A stretch of 64,000 bases of DNA from Ilumatobacter coccineus YM16-304 (GCF_000348785.1 NC_020520.1:3596001-3660000), one strand, 5' to 3'. Numbered from the stretch's first letter, positions 34,135 to 43,566 are shown. Numbers and translations: made by a program. Notes: generated by a model from the letters alone, not told the origin.

Positions 34135-35202
34135 GTGCATCGCCCCCTCGCCACCGTCCTCACGCTCGCCATCGTCACCGCGGCCGGCTGCTCCAGCAGC
34201 GGCGGCGGTCAGGGGCTCCCCGACTTCCAACTCGCAACGACCATTGCCGACGACGCGGCACCGACAACGGAACCGACCGACGCGACGGCAGCACCAGACA
34301 GCACCGTCGCTCCGACGACGACGGCCGACACCACCCCCGACACGGCGCCCACCGCGCCGGCCGAGCCGGCGTACCCTCGCACCGTCGACAATGCACTCGG
34401 CAGCACCGAGATCGCCGAGCAGCCCGAACGGGTGGTCGCCGTGTCGGGCGTTGCCGACATCGATGCGCTGTTGAGTCTCGGCGTGGTGCCGCACGCGGCT
34501 GCGGCGTTCTTCCCGGTGAACGCTGCGGGCGACATGTCGTTCGCTCCGTGGAACCAAGAGTACTGGGGCGAGGTGCAGAGCTTCTTGAACCGACCGCAGG
34601 TGAACCTCGAAGAACTCGCCACGTTCGATCCCGACATGATCGTCGGTCAGATCGGTTCGGTGGAGTCGAACGACACGATGGCGGCGATCGCTCCGGTCGT
34701 CGCGTACGACTATCCGGCCGACTGGCGCGAACCGGTGCGCATCTTCGGTGAGGCACTCGACCGCGAGGCCGAGGCCGAGGCGGCCATCGCCGACGTCGAG
34801 GCACGGATCGCCGAAATCGCGGAGCGCGTCCCCGACGGCGGATTGACCCTCGCCCTGATCACCAACGGCCGCGATGGCAACTTCACGGTGTACACGCCCG
34901 AACACGGTGCCGGAATCGCACGAGCGCTCGACGAGATCGGCATCTCCTACGTCGACGTGCCGACCGACCTGTCGAAGGAGCGCATGGGCGACCTCGCGCC
35001 GGCTGACTGGATCGTCGTGTACGACTTCTCGGTGTTCGACGTGAACGAACTACTCGACGACCCGTTGTTCCAGCAGCTTCCGGCGGTTCAAGCGGGCAAT
35101 GTGGTCAGCTACGACCCGATCCAGACGTTCGCGACGCTGTACGAGACGTCCCGCAGCCTGCCGTACGTCCTCGACACCGTCCTGACGTCGATCGGACTCT
35201 GA
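34135..35202 (+). CDS. Iron-siderophore-type substrate-binding lipoprotein (FepB/FhuD fold)
   Basis: A 355-residue lipoprotein with the lipobox TAAGCSS (Cys 19), a Thr/Ala/Pro-rich linker of about 60 residues, then a class III binding-protein domain (YPRTVDNALGSTEIAEQPERVVAVSG ... LATFDPDMIVGQIG ... LAPADWIVVYDFSVF). GTG 34135 gives a proper short signal peptide; an in-frame ATG lies at 34099. No permease or ATPase genes are adjacent, so it must work with a transporter encoded elsewhere. Confidence 0.85.
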   Translation: MHRPLATVLTLAIVTAAGCSSSGGGQGLPDFQLATTIADDAAPTTEPTDATAAPDSTVAPTTTADTTPDTAPTAPAEPAYPRTVDNALGSTEIAEQPERVVAVSGVADIDALLSLGVVPHAAAAFFPVNAAGDMSFAPWNQEYWGEVQSFLNRPQVNLEELATFDPDMIVGQIGSVESNDTMAAIAPVVAYDYPADWREPVRIFGEALDREAEAEAAIADVEARIAEIAERVPDGGLTLALITNGRDGNFTVYTPEHGAGIARALDEIGISYVDVPTDLSKERMGDLAPADWIVVYDFSVFDVNELLDDPLFQQLPAVQAGNVVSYDPIQTFATLYETSRSLPYVLDTVLTSIGL

Positions 35203-35320
35203 CGCCCGTCGAAACGAACGCACGCACCGGATCGAACAGAACGCTCCTGCCGCATCCGGAGCTGCGTTACCTCCTGCTCTGCACGTGAAGCGAAGCAGTC
35301 CGGCCAGGCGCGCTGCCTCC

Positions 35321-35347
35321 CGCTGCCGACTTCCGTAGTCGGCGGCG
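35321..35347. terminator. Hairpin between convergent genes
   Basis: Eleven-position arms (CGCTGCCGACT and AGTCGGCGGCG, one G-T mismatch) with a 5-nt loop lie between the binding lipoprotein and the TetR gene. It is likely a two-way terminator, though no T-run is present. Confidence 0.5.
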
Positions 35348-35353
35348 CGGGCA

Positions 35354-36010
35354 TCAGCCGTCGCTCACGACTCCTTGGTCGCGTACGGCGAGGGTGAGTG
35401 CGATCACTTCGTCGGCGACCGCGTGAGGGTCGAGGGTGTCGGGGGTGAAGATCGCCCGGTGGAAGACGAGGGCGGGCCCGAGTTCGGCGAGCAGGTCTGT
35501 GTGCTCGTGATCGGGTCCGATGATGCGACCGATCGCGCCGATGAACACCGGGACGGTATAGCGGCTGCGCACGGCGGCGTCGATGACGGGGTGCGCGCGC
35601 ATGGCGGCGACGAGTCCGGAGACGAGATCGGGTTCGCTGCAGATGTCGGCGAGCTTGCCGACGATGAGGGCGTGCAGGTCGGCGACGGGGTCATCGGTCG
35701 CTTCGACCGTCGGGTCTGGCATGGTGCGGATCGCGTCGGCCAAGAGGTCTTCTTTGCTGGCCCATCGGCGGTAGATCGCGCCGGTACCGCAACCGGCGTG
35801 AGCTGCGACGTCCTGGATGCGGAATCGGTCGAATCCGTGCTCGAGCAGCACGGCTTGGGCAGCTTCGAGGATCGCTCCCGTTCGATCTTCGTCACGCTTA
35901 CGACCGCGGACAGCGGCCGGACGACGGTCGATGTCGTCGGCGCCGGCGACGCGGCCGTCGGACGGGCTGATGGAGGGAGCGGCGGGATCCATGTGCACAC
36001 GATAGCGCAT
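35354..36010 (-). CDS. TetR-family regulator of the adjacent MFS exporter
   Basis: A 218-residue TetR protein with the helix-turn-helix FRIQDVAAHAGCGTGAIYRRWASKEDLLADAI near residues 62-94. The start is either ATG 36010 or ATG 35992. It is divergent from the MFS exporter across a short region packed with TTCCGGAA-type sites, which are its probable operators. Confidence 0.88.
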   Translation of the reverse strand: MRYRVHMDPAAPSISPSDGRVAGADDIDRRPAAVRGRKRDEDRTGAILEAAQAVLLEHGFDRFRIQDVAAHAGCGTGAIYRRWASKEDLLADAIRTMPDPTVEATDDPVADLHALIVGKLADICSEPDLVSGLVAAMRAHPVIDAAVRSRYTVPVFIGAIGRIIGPDHEHTDLLAELGPALVFHRAIFTPDTLDPHAVADEVIALTLAVRDQGVVSDG

Positions 36011-36013
36011 TAT

Positions 36014-36072
36014 GGAAGTGTTGACTTCCGGAAGCAGCCATGTCTATGCTACCGGAATACACATTTCCGGAA
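36014..36072. promoter_or_regulatory. Operator cluster: GGAAGT-N4-ACTTCC and TTCCGGAA repeats
   Basis: Between the divergent TetR and MFS genes lie a 16-bp palindrome GGAAGT-GTTG-ACTTCC (36014-36029), overlapping CTTCCGGAAG (36025-36034), a half site CCGGAA (36052-36057) and TTCCGGAA (36065-36072). The density of related sites points to TetR binding. Confidence 0.6.
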
Positions 36073-36101
36073 TGCCGCATTCCCCTTCTCGAAAGCCACC
36101 C

Positions 36102-37703
36102 ATGTCGAACCCAACCACCCCCCACCACGCCGACCCGGCGTCACACCACGAAGTCGAGGTCGTCGAGACCTCCGCAAGCCAGCGTCGCTGGATCCTGATC
36201 GCCACCTGCCTCGGACTGTTGGCGATCATGGTCTCGGTCTCCGGACTCAACGTCGCACAGCAGGCGTTGGCCGCTGACCTCGGCGCCTCGCAGGGCCAAC
36301 TCCTGTGGATCATCAACGGCTTCACCGTCGCCCTGGCCGCCACCCTGCTACCGCTCGGCGCGCTCGGCGATCGCATCGGTCGCCGAACCGTCCTGGTCGT
36401 CGGCCTCGTCAGCTTCGCCGCGATCAACCTCGCCTCCGCATTCGCCGGCGACCCGTGGGTGCTCGTCGGACTGCGAGTCGCGATGGGAGTGGCCGCCGCG
36501 CTCGTGATGCCCGCCACGCTGTCCACGATCACCGCAGCGTTCCCCGCAGACGAGCGAGGCCGAGCGATCGGGATCTGGACCGGCGTGGCCGGCGGCGGCG
36601 GCGTGATCGGACTCCTCAGTTCCGCCCTCGTGGTCGACAACGTCACCTGGCCCTGGGTGTTCGCCGCCCCGATCGGCATCGCGATCGCCGCACTCGTCAT
36701 CACGCTCACCCAGGTCCCCGACACCCGCGAAGCCCAAGAAGGCCGCTTCGACCTCATCGGGTCGTTCCTGTCGGTACTCGCCATCGGCGGCATCGTGCTG
36801 GGCATCCACGAAGGCCCCGAACAGGGTTGGGTCGCGCCGATCACGGTCGCCGGCTTCATGGTCGGCATCGCTGCGCTCGTCGGCTTCGTCGCCTGGGAAC
36901 GACGAGAGGCAAACCCGCTGCTCGACGTTCGCGTGTTCTCCAACCGAACGCTGTCGGCCGGGGCCTTCTCGCTGACCGTGATGTTCGCCGTGATCGTCGG
37001 CATGTTCCTCGTGATGATCCAACTGCTCCAGGCCGTACTCGGCTTCAGCGCCGTCCGCTCCGCGGTGGCCCTCATCCCGATGATCGCGACGCTGATGGCC
37101 GCCGCACCGATCGCACCGAACATCTCGGCCCGCTTCGGCTACCGCCGCACCATGGTCGCCAGCCTGCTCGTCGTCACCGGCGCCCTCGTGTGGTTGGCCG
37201 TGCTCCCCGCATCGCCCGCCTACCTCGACGTCCTACCTGGCATGCTCCTGCTCGGCCTCGGTCTCGGCGTCGCGATGACGCCGTCCACGACCGCGATCAC
37301 CGAGTCACTCCCCGCCCACCAGCAGGGCGTGGCGTCGGCGCTCAACGACACCGTCCGCGAGGTCGGCGGTGCGATCGGCGTCGCACTCATCGGCTCGGTG
37401 CTCGCCGCCGGCTACCGATCCGGTGTCGCCGCAACCGCCGACACCCTCGACCCCGAACTCGGCCACATGGTCGAAGAAGGCATCGGCGGCGCCTACACCG
37501 CAGCCGCCCAAGCCGGCGACGCCGCGCCACAGATCATCACAGCGGCCCAGCAGGGCTTCATCGACGGCTGGGGAACCGCCATGTGGATCGCAGCCGGTCT
37601 CACCGCCGTCACCGCGGTCGTCGCACACCGACTGATTCCCGCAACCGCCACGAACAACGTCATCGCGACCACCGACGAGCTGCTCGTCCCCGCCCGAACG
37701 TGA
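36102..37703 (+). CDS. MFS drug exporter, DHA2 family
   Basis: A 533-residue antiporter with 14 predicted helices. Family marks are SGLNVAQQALAADLGASQGQLLWIINGFTVA in and after helix 1 and GALGDRIGRRTVLVVGL after helix 2. The paralogue at 962-2500 shares the overall design but has different flanks. ATG 36102 is taken as the start because the upstream frame covers the operator region. A hairpin follows the gene. Confidence 0.9.
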   Translation: MSNPTTPHHADPASHHEVEVVETSASQRRWILIATCLGLLAIMVSVSGLNVAQQALAADLGASQGQLLWIINGFTVALAATLLPLGALGDRIGRRTVLVVGLVSFAAINLASAFAGDPWVLVGLRVAMGVAAALVMPATLSTITAAFPADERGRAIGIWTGVAGGGGVIGLLSSALVVDNVTWPWVFAAPIGIAIAALVITLTQVPDTREAQEGRFDLIGSFLSVLAIGGIVLGIHEGPEQGWVAPITVAGFMVGIAALVGFVAWERREANPLLDVRVFSNRTLSAGAFSLTVMFAVIVGMFLVMIQLLQAVLGFSAVRSAVALIPMIATLMAAAPIAPNISARFGYRRTMVASLLVVTGALVWLAVLPASPAYLDVLPGMLLLGLGLGVAMTPSTTAITESLPAHQQGVASALNDTVREVGGAIGVALIGSVLAAGYRSGVAATADTLDPELGHMVEEGIGGAYTAAAQAGDAAPQIITAAQQGFIDGWGTAMWIAAGLTAVTAVVAHRLIPATATNNVIATTDELLVPART

Positions 37704-37737
37704 CCTCCTGACAGCCCCCGTCCAGCACGCTCGGGCC

Positions 37738-37771
37738 GCCGTCGCCGACCGTCGATCGGTTCGGCGACGGC
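37738..37771. terminator. Two-way hairpin between convergent genes
   Basis: Perfect 11-bp arms (GCCGTCGCCGA and complement) surround a 12-nt loop in the 151-bp gap between the MFS exporter and the SDR gene. Nothing else was seen in that gap. Confidence 0.6.
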
Positions 37772-37854
37772 AGTCGAGCCTCGACCGCACTCGCCGAGGC
37801 CCACCGCTCGGTTCGTTTCTCTTGGCCAGCAGGCCGACCGGCCCGCCGCGCGAG

Positions 37855-38610
37855 CTATCGGCCGCCGCCGTCGACGCGCATGAGCGTGCCGGTGGTGAAC
37901 GAGCTGGTGCGGCTGGCGAGGTAGAGGGCTGCGCCGACGATCTCGTCGGGTTCGCCACCGCGCTGCAGCGCCTGGTTGATCTTCGCGTCCTTCTCGAAGG
38001 CGTCCATGTCCCAGTGATCCGAGATGTCGGTGAGGAACGGTCCGGCGAGGATGCAGTTCACTCGCACCGCCGGGCCGAGCGCGAACGCGAAGGAACGGGT
38101 GAGCGCGTTCAACCCGGCTTTGGCGGCACCGTACGGTTCGGCTCCAGGCATGGGACGCTCGGACGCGATGCTGCTGACGTTGATGATCGATCCGCCACCA
38201 TCGGCGACCATCCGCTCGCCGACGACGGCCATCAAGCGGAACGGCCCCTTGAGGTTGACCCCGACCACCTTGTCGAACAGCTCCGACGAGAGATCGCTGA
38301 TCTTGTCGTACAGCGGCGACATGCCGGCGTTGTTGATCAGGACGTCGACCTTGCCGAATCGCTCGTAGGCCGCCTCGACGAGTCCATCGATCTGATCCCA
38401 GTCCGCAACGTGGCACCCGTACGGGAGGGCTTGTCTCCCCATCGCCTCGATCTCGCCGGCGACCTCGACGCATGCGTCGAGGTTGCGACTGGTGACGACG
38501 ACGTCGGCGCCTCGGGCGGCGAGGGCGAGGGCCATCTGCCGGCCGAGGCCGCGGCTGCCGCCGGTGATGAGTGCGACCTGGCCCGTGAAGTCCAGGAGTT
38601 CGTCGGTCAT
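37855..38610 (-). CDS. Short-chain dehydrogenase/reductase
   Basis: A 251-residue classical SDR. The NAD(P) motif is TGGSRGLGRQMA, NNAG is present, and the catalytic set is Ser in INVSSIASE with Y-x3-K in YGAAKAGL. It should oxidise or reduce an alcohol/ketone substrate of unknown identity. Its ATG overlaps the stop of the TetR gene by 4 bp (ATGA), so they are cotranscribed. Confidence 0.9.
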   Translation of the reverse strand: MTDELLDFTGQVALITGGSRGLGRQMALALAARGADVVVTSRNLDACVEVAGEIEAMGRQALPYGCHVADWDQIDGLVEAAYERFGKVDVLINNAGMSPLYDKISDLSSELFDKVVGVNLKGPFRLMAVVGERMVADGGGSIINVSSIASERPMPGAEPYGAAKAGLNALTRSFAFALGPAVRVNCILAGPFLTDISDHWDMDAFEKDAKINQALQRGGEPDEIVGAALYLASRTSSFTTGTLMRVDGGGR

Positions 38611-39287
38611 GGTGCTGCCTTTTCGGTGGGAGTGTCGAGTTGCTTCTGTGTGCGTTGTCGTTCTCGCTCGTCGAGTAGTTGTCGCGTCTCATCGGACACG
38701 TCGGCGAGGAGGACGCCGGTCACGAGGTCGATCAGGTCGCTGACGAAGAGACGGTGATCCGGACGGCGGCGGGTGGCAGCCCGCCGTCCGAGTTCGCCGA
38801 AGCAGAGCGAGATGGCGGCGTAGCGACGGTGCAGCGGGAGCGTGGTGTCGGCCATGTTCGAACGGGCCAGACGATCCCATTCGACCAGGTGGTTGTCGGC
38901 GCCACCGGTCGATGCGTTGAACCGGTCCATGTCGACGATCAGTTCGGCAACGATGCGCAGGTGTGCGCGCCCCTCCGGCGCTTCGAGCATTGCCGCCGAT
39001 GGGCGCACCAGCGCACCGGCGATCGAACGCATCGGCGGAACCGCTTCCGAGGCGAGGACGTCGACGAGTGCGGCTCGTCGGGCGCCGACATCGTGCTCGA
39101 ACGGTTCGACGACCGCTGCGACGAGCGCATCGCGATCCCCGAAGTGGTATTGCACCGCGTTGGTGTTGCGGTGACCCGCCGCGCGGGCGACCTCGCGTAA
39201 TGAGACGGCGTCGATGCCCTGCTCGGCGAAGAGATGCCGAGCACTGCTGATCAGTGCGTCCCGTCCACTCGCGCCGTTGCCGTCCAT
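38607..39287 (-). CDS. TetR-family regulator in operon with SDR
   Basis: A 226-residue TetR protein (helix-turn-helix IDAVSLREVARAAGHRNTNAVQYHFGDRDALVAAVV). The C-terminal ligand domain is Arg-rich. ATG 39287 is chosen as the point where homology begins; the frame extends far upstream over the acyl-CoA dehydrogenase gene as a shadow. It is divergent from the dehydrogenase at 39381, so it may control both directions. Confidence 0.87.
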   Translation of the reverse strand: MDGNGASGRDALISSARHLFAEQGIDAVSLREVARAAGHRNTNAVQYHFGDRDALVAAVVEPFEHDVGARRAALVDVLASEAVPPMRSIAGALVRPSAAMLEAPEGRAHLRIVAELIVDMDRFNASTGGADNHLVEWDRLARSNMADTTLPLHRRYAAISLCFGELGRRAATRRRPDHRLFVSDLIDLVTGVLLADVSDETRQLLDERERQRTQKQLDTPTEKAAP

Positions 39288-39380
39288 TCGGCAACCGTAA
39301 CACAGCAAGTCGCCATTTTGAAACAGGTGTGTTAACATACCGATCGCTTGACTGAGCGACCGAACTGACTGGAGAACGCC

Positions 39381-40679
39381 ATGGCCTGGGATTTCGAGAC
39401 CGACCCCGAATTTCAAGAACACCTCGACTGGATGGACGAGTTCGTCACCAACGAGGTGCAGCCTCTCGACCTCGTACTCGACGACCCCTACGACAAGTCC
39501 GACACCGCCGGCCTGGAGCTCATCACCCCGCTGCAAGAACAGGTCCGCGAACGCGGGCTGTGGGCCTGTCACCTCGGCCCCGAACTCGGCGGCCCCGGCT
39601 ACGGACAGGTCAAGCTCGCGCTGATGAACCAGATCCTCGGACGGTCCCGGTTCGCACCGACCGTGTTCGGCTGTCAGGCCCCCGACAGCGGCAACGCCGA
39701 GATCCTCGCCCACTACGGCAGCGACGCCCAGAAGGAGCGCTATCTCCAACCGCTGCTCGACGGCAAGATCAGCTCGTGCTACTCGATGACCGAACCTCAG
39801 GGCGGCGCAGATCCGACCATGTTCACCACCACCGCCGTGAAGGATGGCGACGAGTGGGTCATCAACGGTGAGAAGTGGTTCTCGTCCAACGCCAAGTTCG
39901 CCAGCTTCTTCATCGTCATGGTGGTCACCAATCCCGACGTGAGCGCGTACGAAGGCATGTCGATGTTCATCGTCCCGGCAGAGACGCCGGGCGTGAAGAT
40001 CATCCGCAACACCGGGATCGGCAACGAGACCGAAGCGGAAGGCAGCCACGCCTACATGCACTACGACAACGTCCGCGTGAGCAACGACCACCTCCTCGGC
40101 GACCCGGGCGCCGCGTTCGCCATCGCCCAGACCCGCCTCGGCGGCGGTCGCATCCACCACGCGATGCGCACCATCGCCCAGGTCGAAGCAGCGTTCGCGA
40201 TGATGTGCGAACGAGCGCTGTCACGTGAGACTCGCAACGGCCCGCTCGCCTCGCTCGGCGTCGTGCAGGAGCAGATCGCCGACACGTGGATCGAGATCGA
40301 GCAGTTCAAACTGCTCGTCCTTCGCACGGCGTGGCGCATCGACAAGTACAACGACTACCGCAAGGTCCGCAAAGACATCTCCGCCGTCAAGGTCGCGATG
40401 CCGAAGGTGTACCACGACGTCGCACTGCGGGCGATGCATCTGCACGGCGCACTCGGCGTGTCGAACGAGATGCCCTTCACCGGCATGCTCATCGCGTCCG
40501 AGGTCATGGCGCTCGCCGACGGCCCCACCGAGGTCCACAAGACCACCGTCGCCCGCCAGGTCCTCCGCGAACACAAGCCCGTCGACGGGCTCTGGCCGAG
40601 CGCTCACATCCCGGCCCGCAAGGCTGCCGCTCGGGAGAAGTACGCCGCGTACTTCGAGCGCGAGGCGGCCGATCACTGA
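39381..40679 (+). CDS. Acyl-CoA dehydrogenase (ACAD10/11-like)
   Basis: A 432-residue FAD enzyme. Features include CYSMTEPQGGADPTMF (FAD/substrate loop), GEKWFSSNAKFASF, and ADGPTEVHKTTVARQVL near the C-terminus, as in ACAD10/11. The next gene encodes an APH-like kinase. In human ACAD10/11 those two domains are fused and act on 4-hydroxy acyl-CoAs by phosphorylation and elimination, so the same split pathway is plausible here. GGAG precedes the start. Confidence 0.9.
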   Translation: MAWDFETDPEFQEHLDWMDEFVTNEVQPLDLVLDDPYDKSDTAGLELITPLQEQVRERGLWACHLGPELGGPGYGQVKLALMNQILGRSRFAPTVFGCQAPDSGNAEILAHYGSDAQKERYLQPLLDGKISSCYSMTEPQGGADPTMFTTTAVKDGDEWVINGEKWFSSNAKFASFFIVMVVTNPDVSAYEGMSMFIVPAETPGVKIIRNTGIGNETEAEGSHAYMHYDNVRVSNDHLLGDPGAAFAIAQTRLGGGRIHHAMRTIAQVEAAFAMMCERALSRETRNGPLASLGVVQEQIADTWIEIEQFKLLVLRTAWRIDKYNDYRKVRKDISAVKVAMPKVYHDVALRAMHLHGALGVSNEMPFTGMLIASEVMALADGPTEVHKTTVARQVLREHKPVDGLWPSAHIPARKAAAREKYAAYFEREAADH

Positions 40680-40704
40680 TCGTCTGACTGCAGACCGACC
40701 AGTC

Positions 40705-41748
40705 ATGAATCCGAACGAGACCGTCGACGGCGTCGACCTGGATCGCCTGCGCCAGTGGATGGACGATCACCACCTCGGGTCCGGTGACCTCACCGACGTC
40801 GCCTTGCTGACGGGCGGCACGCAGAACGTGCTGGTCCGCTTCCGACGAGACGGTCGCGACTACGTGCTGCGGCGCCCGCCGGTCCACAAGCGGGCGAACA
40901 GCGACGAGACGATGCGGCGCGAATCTCGAGTGCTCGCAGCGCTCGCCGGCACCGACGTTCCGCACCCGGGGTTCATCGCGGGCGAATCCGATGTCGAGGT
41001 GCTCGGCGCGAGCTTCTACCTGATGGAGCCGGTCGACGGCTTCAACGCGGCAGCGGGGCTCCCCGAGCCACACCGGTCCGACCCGACGATGCAACGCGAG
41101 ATGGGTCTCGCTCTCGTCGATGGCGCGGCGACGCTCAGTACGGTCGATCACGAGCAGGTCGGTCTCGGCGACCTCGGCCGACCCGACGGGTACCTCGAAC
41201 GACAGGTCGGGCGCTGGCGAAAGGAGCTGGCGGGCTACCGCGAGATCAGCGACCAGTGGGTGCCCGACATTCCGGGCGTCGACGAGGTCGGGAACTGGCT
41301 CGATGCGAATCGCCCGGAGAACTCGGCGCCGGGCATCATCCACGGCGACTATCACACCGCCAACGTCATGTACCGACATGACGGCCCACAGTTGGCGGCG
41401 ATCGTCGACTGGGAGCTCGCGACGATCGGCGATCCACTGATCGACCTGGGCCTGATCATCGCGTTCCGCACTCACGACGACCAGGCGAGCGTGGGACCCG
41501 GCGCCGACCTCGTCCAGGCGTTCCCACCGGTCGATGACCTCGTCGCCCGCTACGCACAACGTTCGGGGCGCGACGTCTCGGCGGCTGCCTGGTACGGCGT
41601 CCTCGCCTGCTACAAGACCGGCATCATCTTGGAGGGCACCCACGCTCGCGCGATCGCAGGCAAGGCTGCGAAGGCCACGGGCGACACCCTCCACGCCATC
41701 ACGCTCAGCCTGTTCCGCAAGGCCGACCGGCTCATCCGTGAGTCCTGA
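40705..41748 (+). CDS. APH-like kinase, partner of the ACAD10/11-like dehydrogenase
   Basis: A 347-residue aminoglycoside phosphotransferase-fold kinase. The nucleotide loop is ALLTGGTQNVLVRF, the catalytic loop IIHGDYHTANVMY and the metal site IVDWELATIGDP; the last closely follows the ACAD11 kinase domain. It probably phosphorylates a hydroxyacyl-CoA or similar metabolite rather than an antibiotic. ATG 40705 lies 25 bp after the dehydrogenase stop. Confidence 0.85.
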   Translation: MNPNETVDGVDLDRLRQWMDDHHLGSGDLTDVALLTGGTQNVLVRFRRDGRDYVLRRPPVHKRANSDETMRRESRVLAALAGTDVPHPGFIAGESDVEVLGASFYLMEPVDGFNAAAGLPEPHRSDPTMQREMGLALVDGAATLSTVDHEQVGLGDLGRPDGYLERQVGRWRKELAGYREISDQWVPDIPGVDEVGNWLDANRPENSAPGIIHGDYHTANVMYRHDGPQLAAIVDWELATIGDPLIDLGLIIAFRTHDDQASVGPGADLVQAFPPVDDLVARYAQRSGRDVSAAAWYGVLACYKTGIILEGTHARAIAGKAAKATGDTLHAITLSLFRKADRLIRES

Positions 41749-41757
41749 AAGGACACC

Positions 41758-42804
41758 ATGAATGCACTCGTCTTCAACGGTCCACGCGACATTCGCTACG
41801 AGGACTACGCCGACCCCGAGTTGACCGTCGACAACGGCGTCATCGTCAAGGTCCAGATGTGCAGCATCTGCGGATCGGATCTGCACATCTACCACGGCGA
41901 CGCGATCGGCAGCGTCGACTACACGACCGGGCTCGACCCGTTCTGCGTCGGGCACGAGTTCATCGGCGAAGTCGTCGAAGCAGGACCGATGGTGTACAAC
42001 TCGGCAGTCGGCGACCGCGTCTTCGTCGCTGGTGGCACCGGCTGCGGCAGTTGTGGTGCCTGCCGCTCGGGCATCGGAAAATGCCCGGCCACAACAGCAT
42101 TCGGCTGTTCGACGCGACTCCAAGGAGGGCAAGCCGAGTTCGTCCAGGTCCCGAACGCCGATCGCACGATTCGCACGATTCCCGATCACCTCGGCGACGA
42201 GCAGGCACTCCTCCTCACCGACGCCATGGCCACAGCCAAATTCGGGATCGACCGGTGCGAGATCACGCCGGGCGACACGGTCGCCGTCGTCGGCCTTGGG
42301 CCGATCGGCCTGCTCGGTGTGGAACTCGCCCACCTCAGTGGCGCAGCGCAGGTCATCGCGATCGACCCGGTCGCTGGGCGCCGCGACCATGCTGCTGGGC
42401 TCGGTGCCAGTGCGTTACCGCCGGGCGACGATCTGGTTGCTGCGATTCGCCAGTTGACCGGCGGCCGTCTCGTCGACCGGTGCTTCGAAGCATCCGGAGC
42501 AGCCGCCGCGATCGCCTCGGTTCCGCGCCTCATGCGCAGCGGCGGTACCGCATCGTTCATCGGCCTGCCGCAGGGTGGCACCGGGCTCGACATGGCACAA
42601 CTGATCTACCGCAACCTCACCGTGCGGGCCGGCGTGGCTCCGGTCCCCCAACTCTGGCCATCGCTGCTGCCGCTGCTGGAGAGCGGACGGCTCCGAGCGG
42701 AGGGCCTGTTCTCCCACCGAATGCCACTCTCCGCAGGAGCCGAGGGATATCGCCTGTTCGACAGCCGCGACGACGGTGTGCTCAAGATCCTGTTCGAACT
42801 CTGA
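41758..42804 (+). CDS. Zinc-dependent alcohol dehydrogenase
   Basis: A 348-residue medium-chain dehydrogenase. Catalytic zinc ligands are in CSICGSDLHIYHGD (Cys 38) and GHEF (His 66, Glu 67); the structural zinc site uses Cys 96, 99, 102 and 109. The Rossmann motif is VVGLGPIGLLG. AAAGGA precedes the ATG. It follows the kinase by 9 bp and is probably in the same operon. Confidence 0.92.
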   Translation: MNALVFNGPRDIRYEDYADPELTVDNGVIVKVQMCSICGSDLHIYHGDAIGSVDYTTGLDPFCVGHEFIGEVVEAGPMVYNSAVGDRVFVAGGTGCGSCGACRSGIGKCPATTAFGCSTRLQGGQAEFVQVPNADRTIRTIPDHLGDEQALLLTDAMATAKFGIDRCEITPGDTVAVVGLGPIGLLGVELAHLSGAAQVIAIDPVAGRRDHAAGLGASALPPGDDLVAAIRQLTGGRLVDRCFEASGAAAAIASVPRLMRSGGTASFIGLPQGGTGLDMAQLIYRNLTVRAGVAPVPQLWPSLLPLLESGRLRAEGLFSHRMPLSAGAEGYRLFDSRDDGVLKILFEL

Positions 42805-42855
42805 GCCAGCCCGACGCCGTGACACCCTCGCCCAGCCACACCTGAAGGACCACCG

Positions 42856-43566
42856 ATGACCGACAACGACCCGAACTCCACACCCGGCACGCGCCATCCG
42901 CGGACCGGCTTCGATCTCGCCGAAGCCGACCGCCTCTTGAAGACGACCAAGCAGGTCCGTCGACGGCTCGACCTCAGCCGAGCTGTACCCCACGACGAGA
43001 TCCTCGAGTGCATCGATGTCGCCAGCCACGCACCGATGGGAGGCAACCTCGAACGCAACCGATGGATGATCATCGAAGACCCAGCAACCAAGCAGGAGAT
43101 CGCCGAACGATACGTCGCCGTCGGCGCCCCGTACCTCGACGGACACTCCCAAGCCACGCAGGATCAGCGCGCCGAACGAGTCATCGAATCGGGCAAGTTC
43201 CTGATCGAGCACCTCGCCGATGTCCCCGCGCTCGTGCTGGCACTGCGCCTCGATCGTCCACCGCCCGCCGAAGCGCTCGGTGCCACCGCCGCGTACTACG
43301 GGTCGGTACTTCCGGGCGTGTGGAGCTTCCAACTCGCCGCTCGCGCACGAGGCCTCGGCTCGGCGTGGACGACGTTCCATCTCGAACACGAGGCCGACGT
43401 CGCGGACGTCCTCGGTATTCCGCCGACGGTGACCCAGGTGTGCCTGCTCCCGGTCGCCTACTACACCGGCGACACCTTCAGCCCGGCACCCCGTCGCCCG
43501 GCGCGCGAGGTGACCTATCTCAACCGCTGGAAGCAGCCGGTCGAGCCGCCCGGCGACGCGACCTGA
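42856..43566 (+). CDS. Nitroreductase family protein
   Basis: A 236-residue FMN flavoprotein. The family start motif appears as TTKQVRRRLDLSRAVPHDEILECIDVASHAPMGGNLERNRWMIIED, and the C-terminal FMN loop is LGIPPTVTQVCLLPVAYYTG. It should reduce nitro, quinone or enone substrates with NAD(P)H. AAGGA precedes the ATG. It is in line with the dehydrogenase/kinase/ADH genes. Confidence 0.88.
   Translation: MTDNDPNSTPGTRHPRTGFDLAEADRLLKTTKQVRRRLDLSRAVPHDEILECIDVASHAPMGGNLERNRWMIIEDPATKQEIAERYVAVGAPYLDGHSQATQDQRAERVIESGKFLIEHLADVPALVLALRLDRPPPAEALGATAAYYGSVLPGVWSFQLAARARGLGSAWTTFHLEHEADVADVLGIPPTVTQVCLLPVAYYTGDTFSPAPRRPAREVTYLNRWKQPVEPPGDAT

Noticed and set aside
39297-39336. Operator GTAACACA...TGTGTTAAC between TetR and acyl-CoA dehydrogenase
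   Set aside because: The arms are of unequal length and 23 bp apart, so symmetry is too weak to call.
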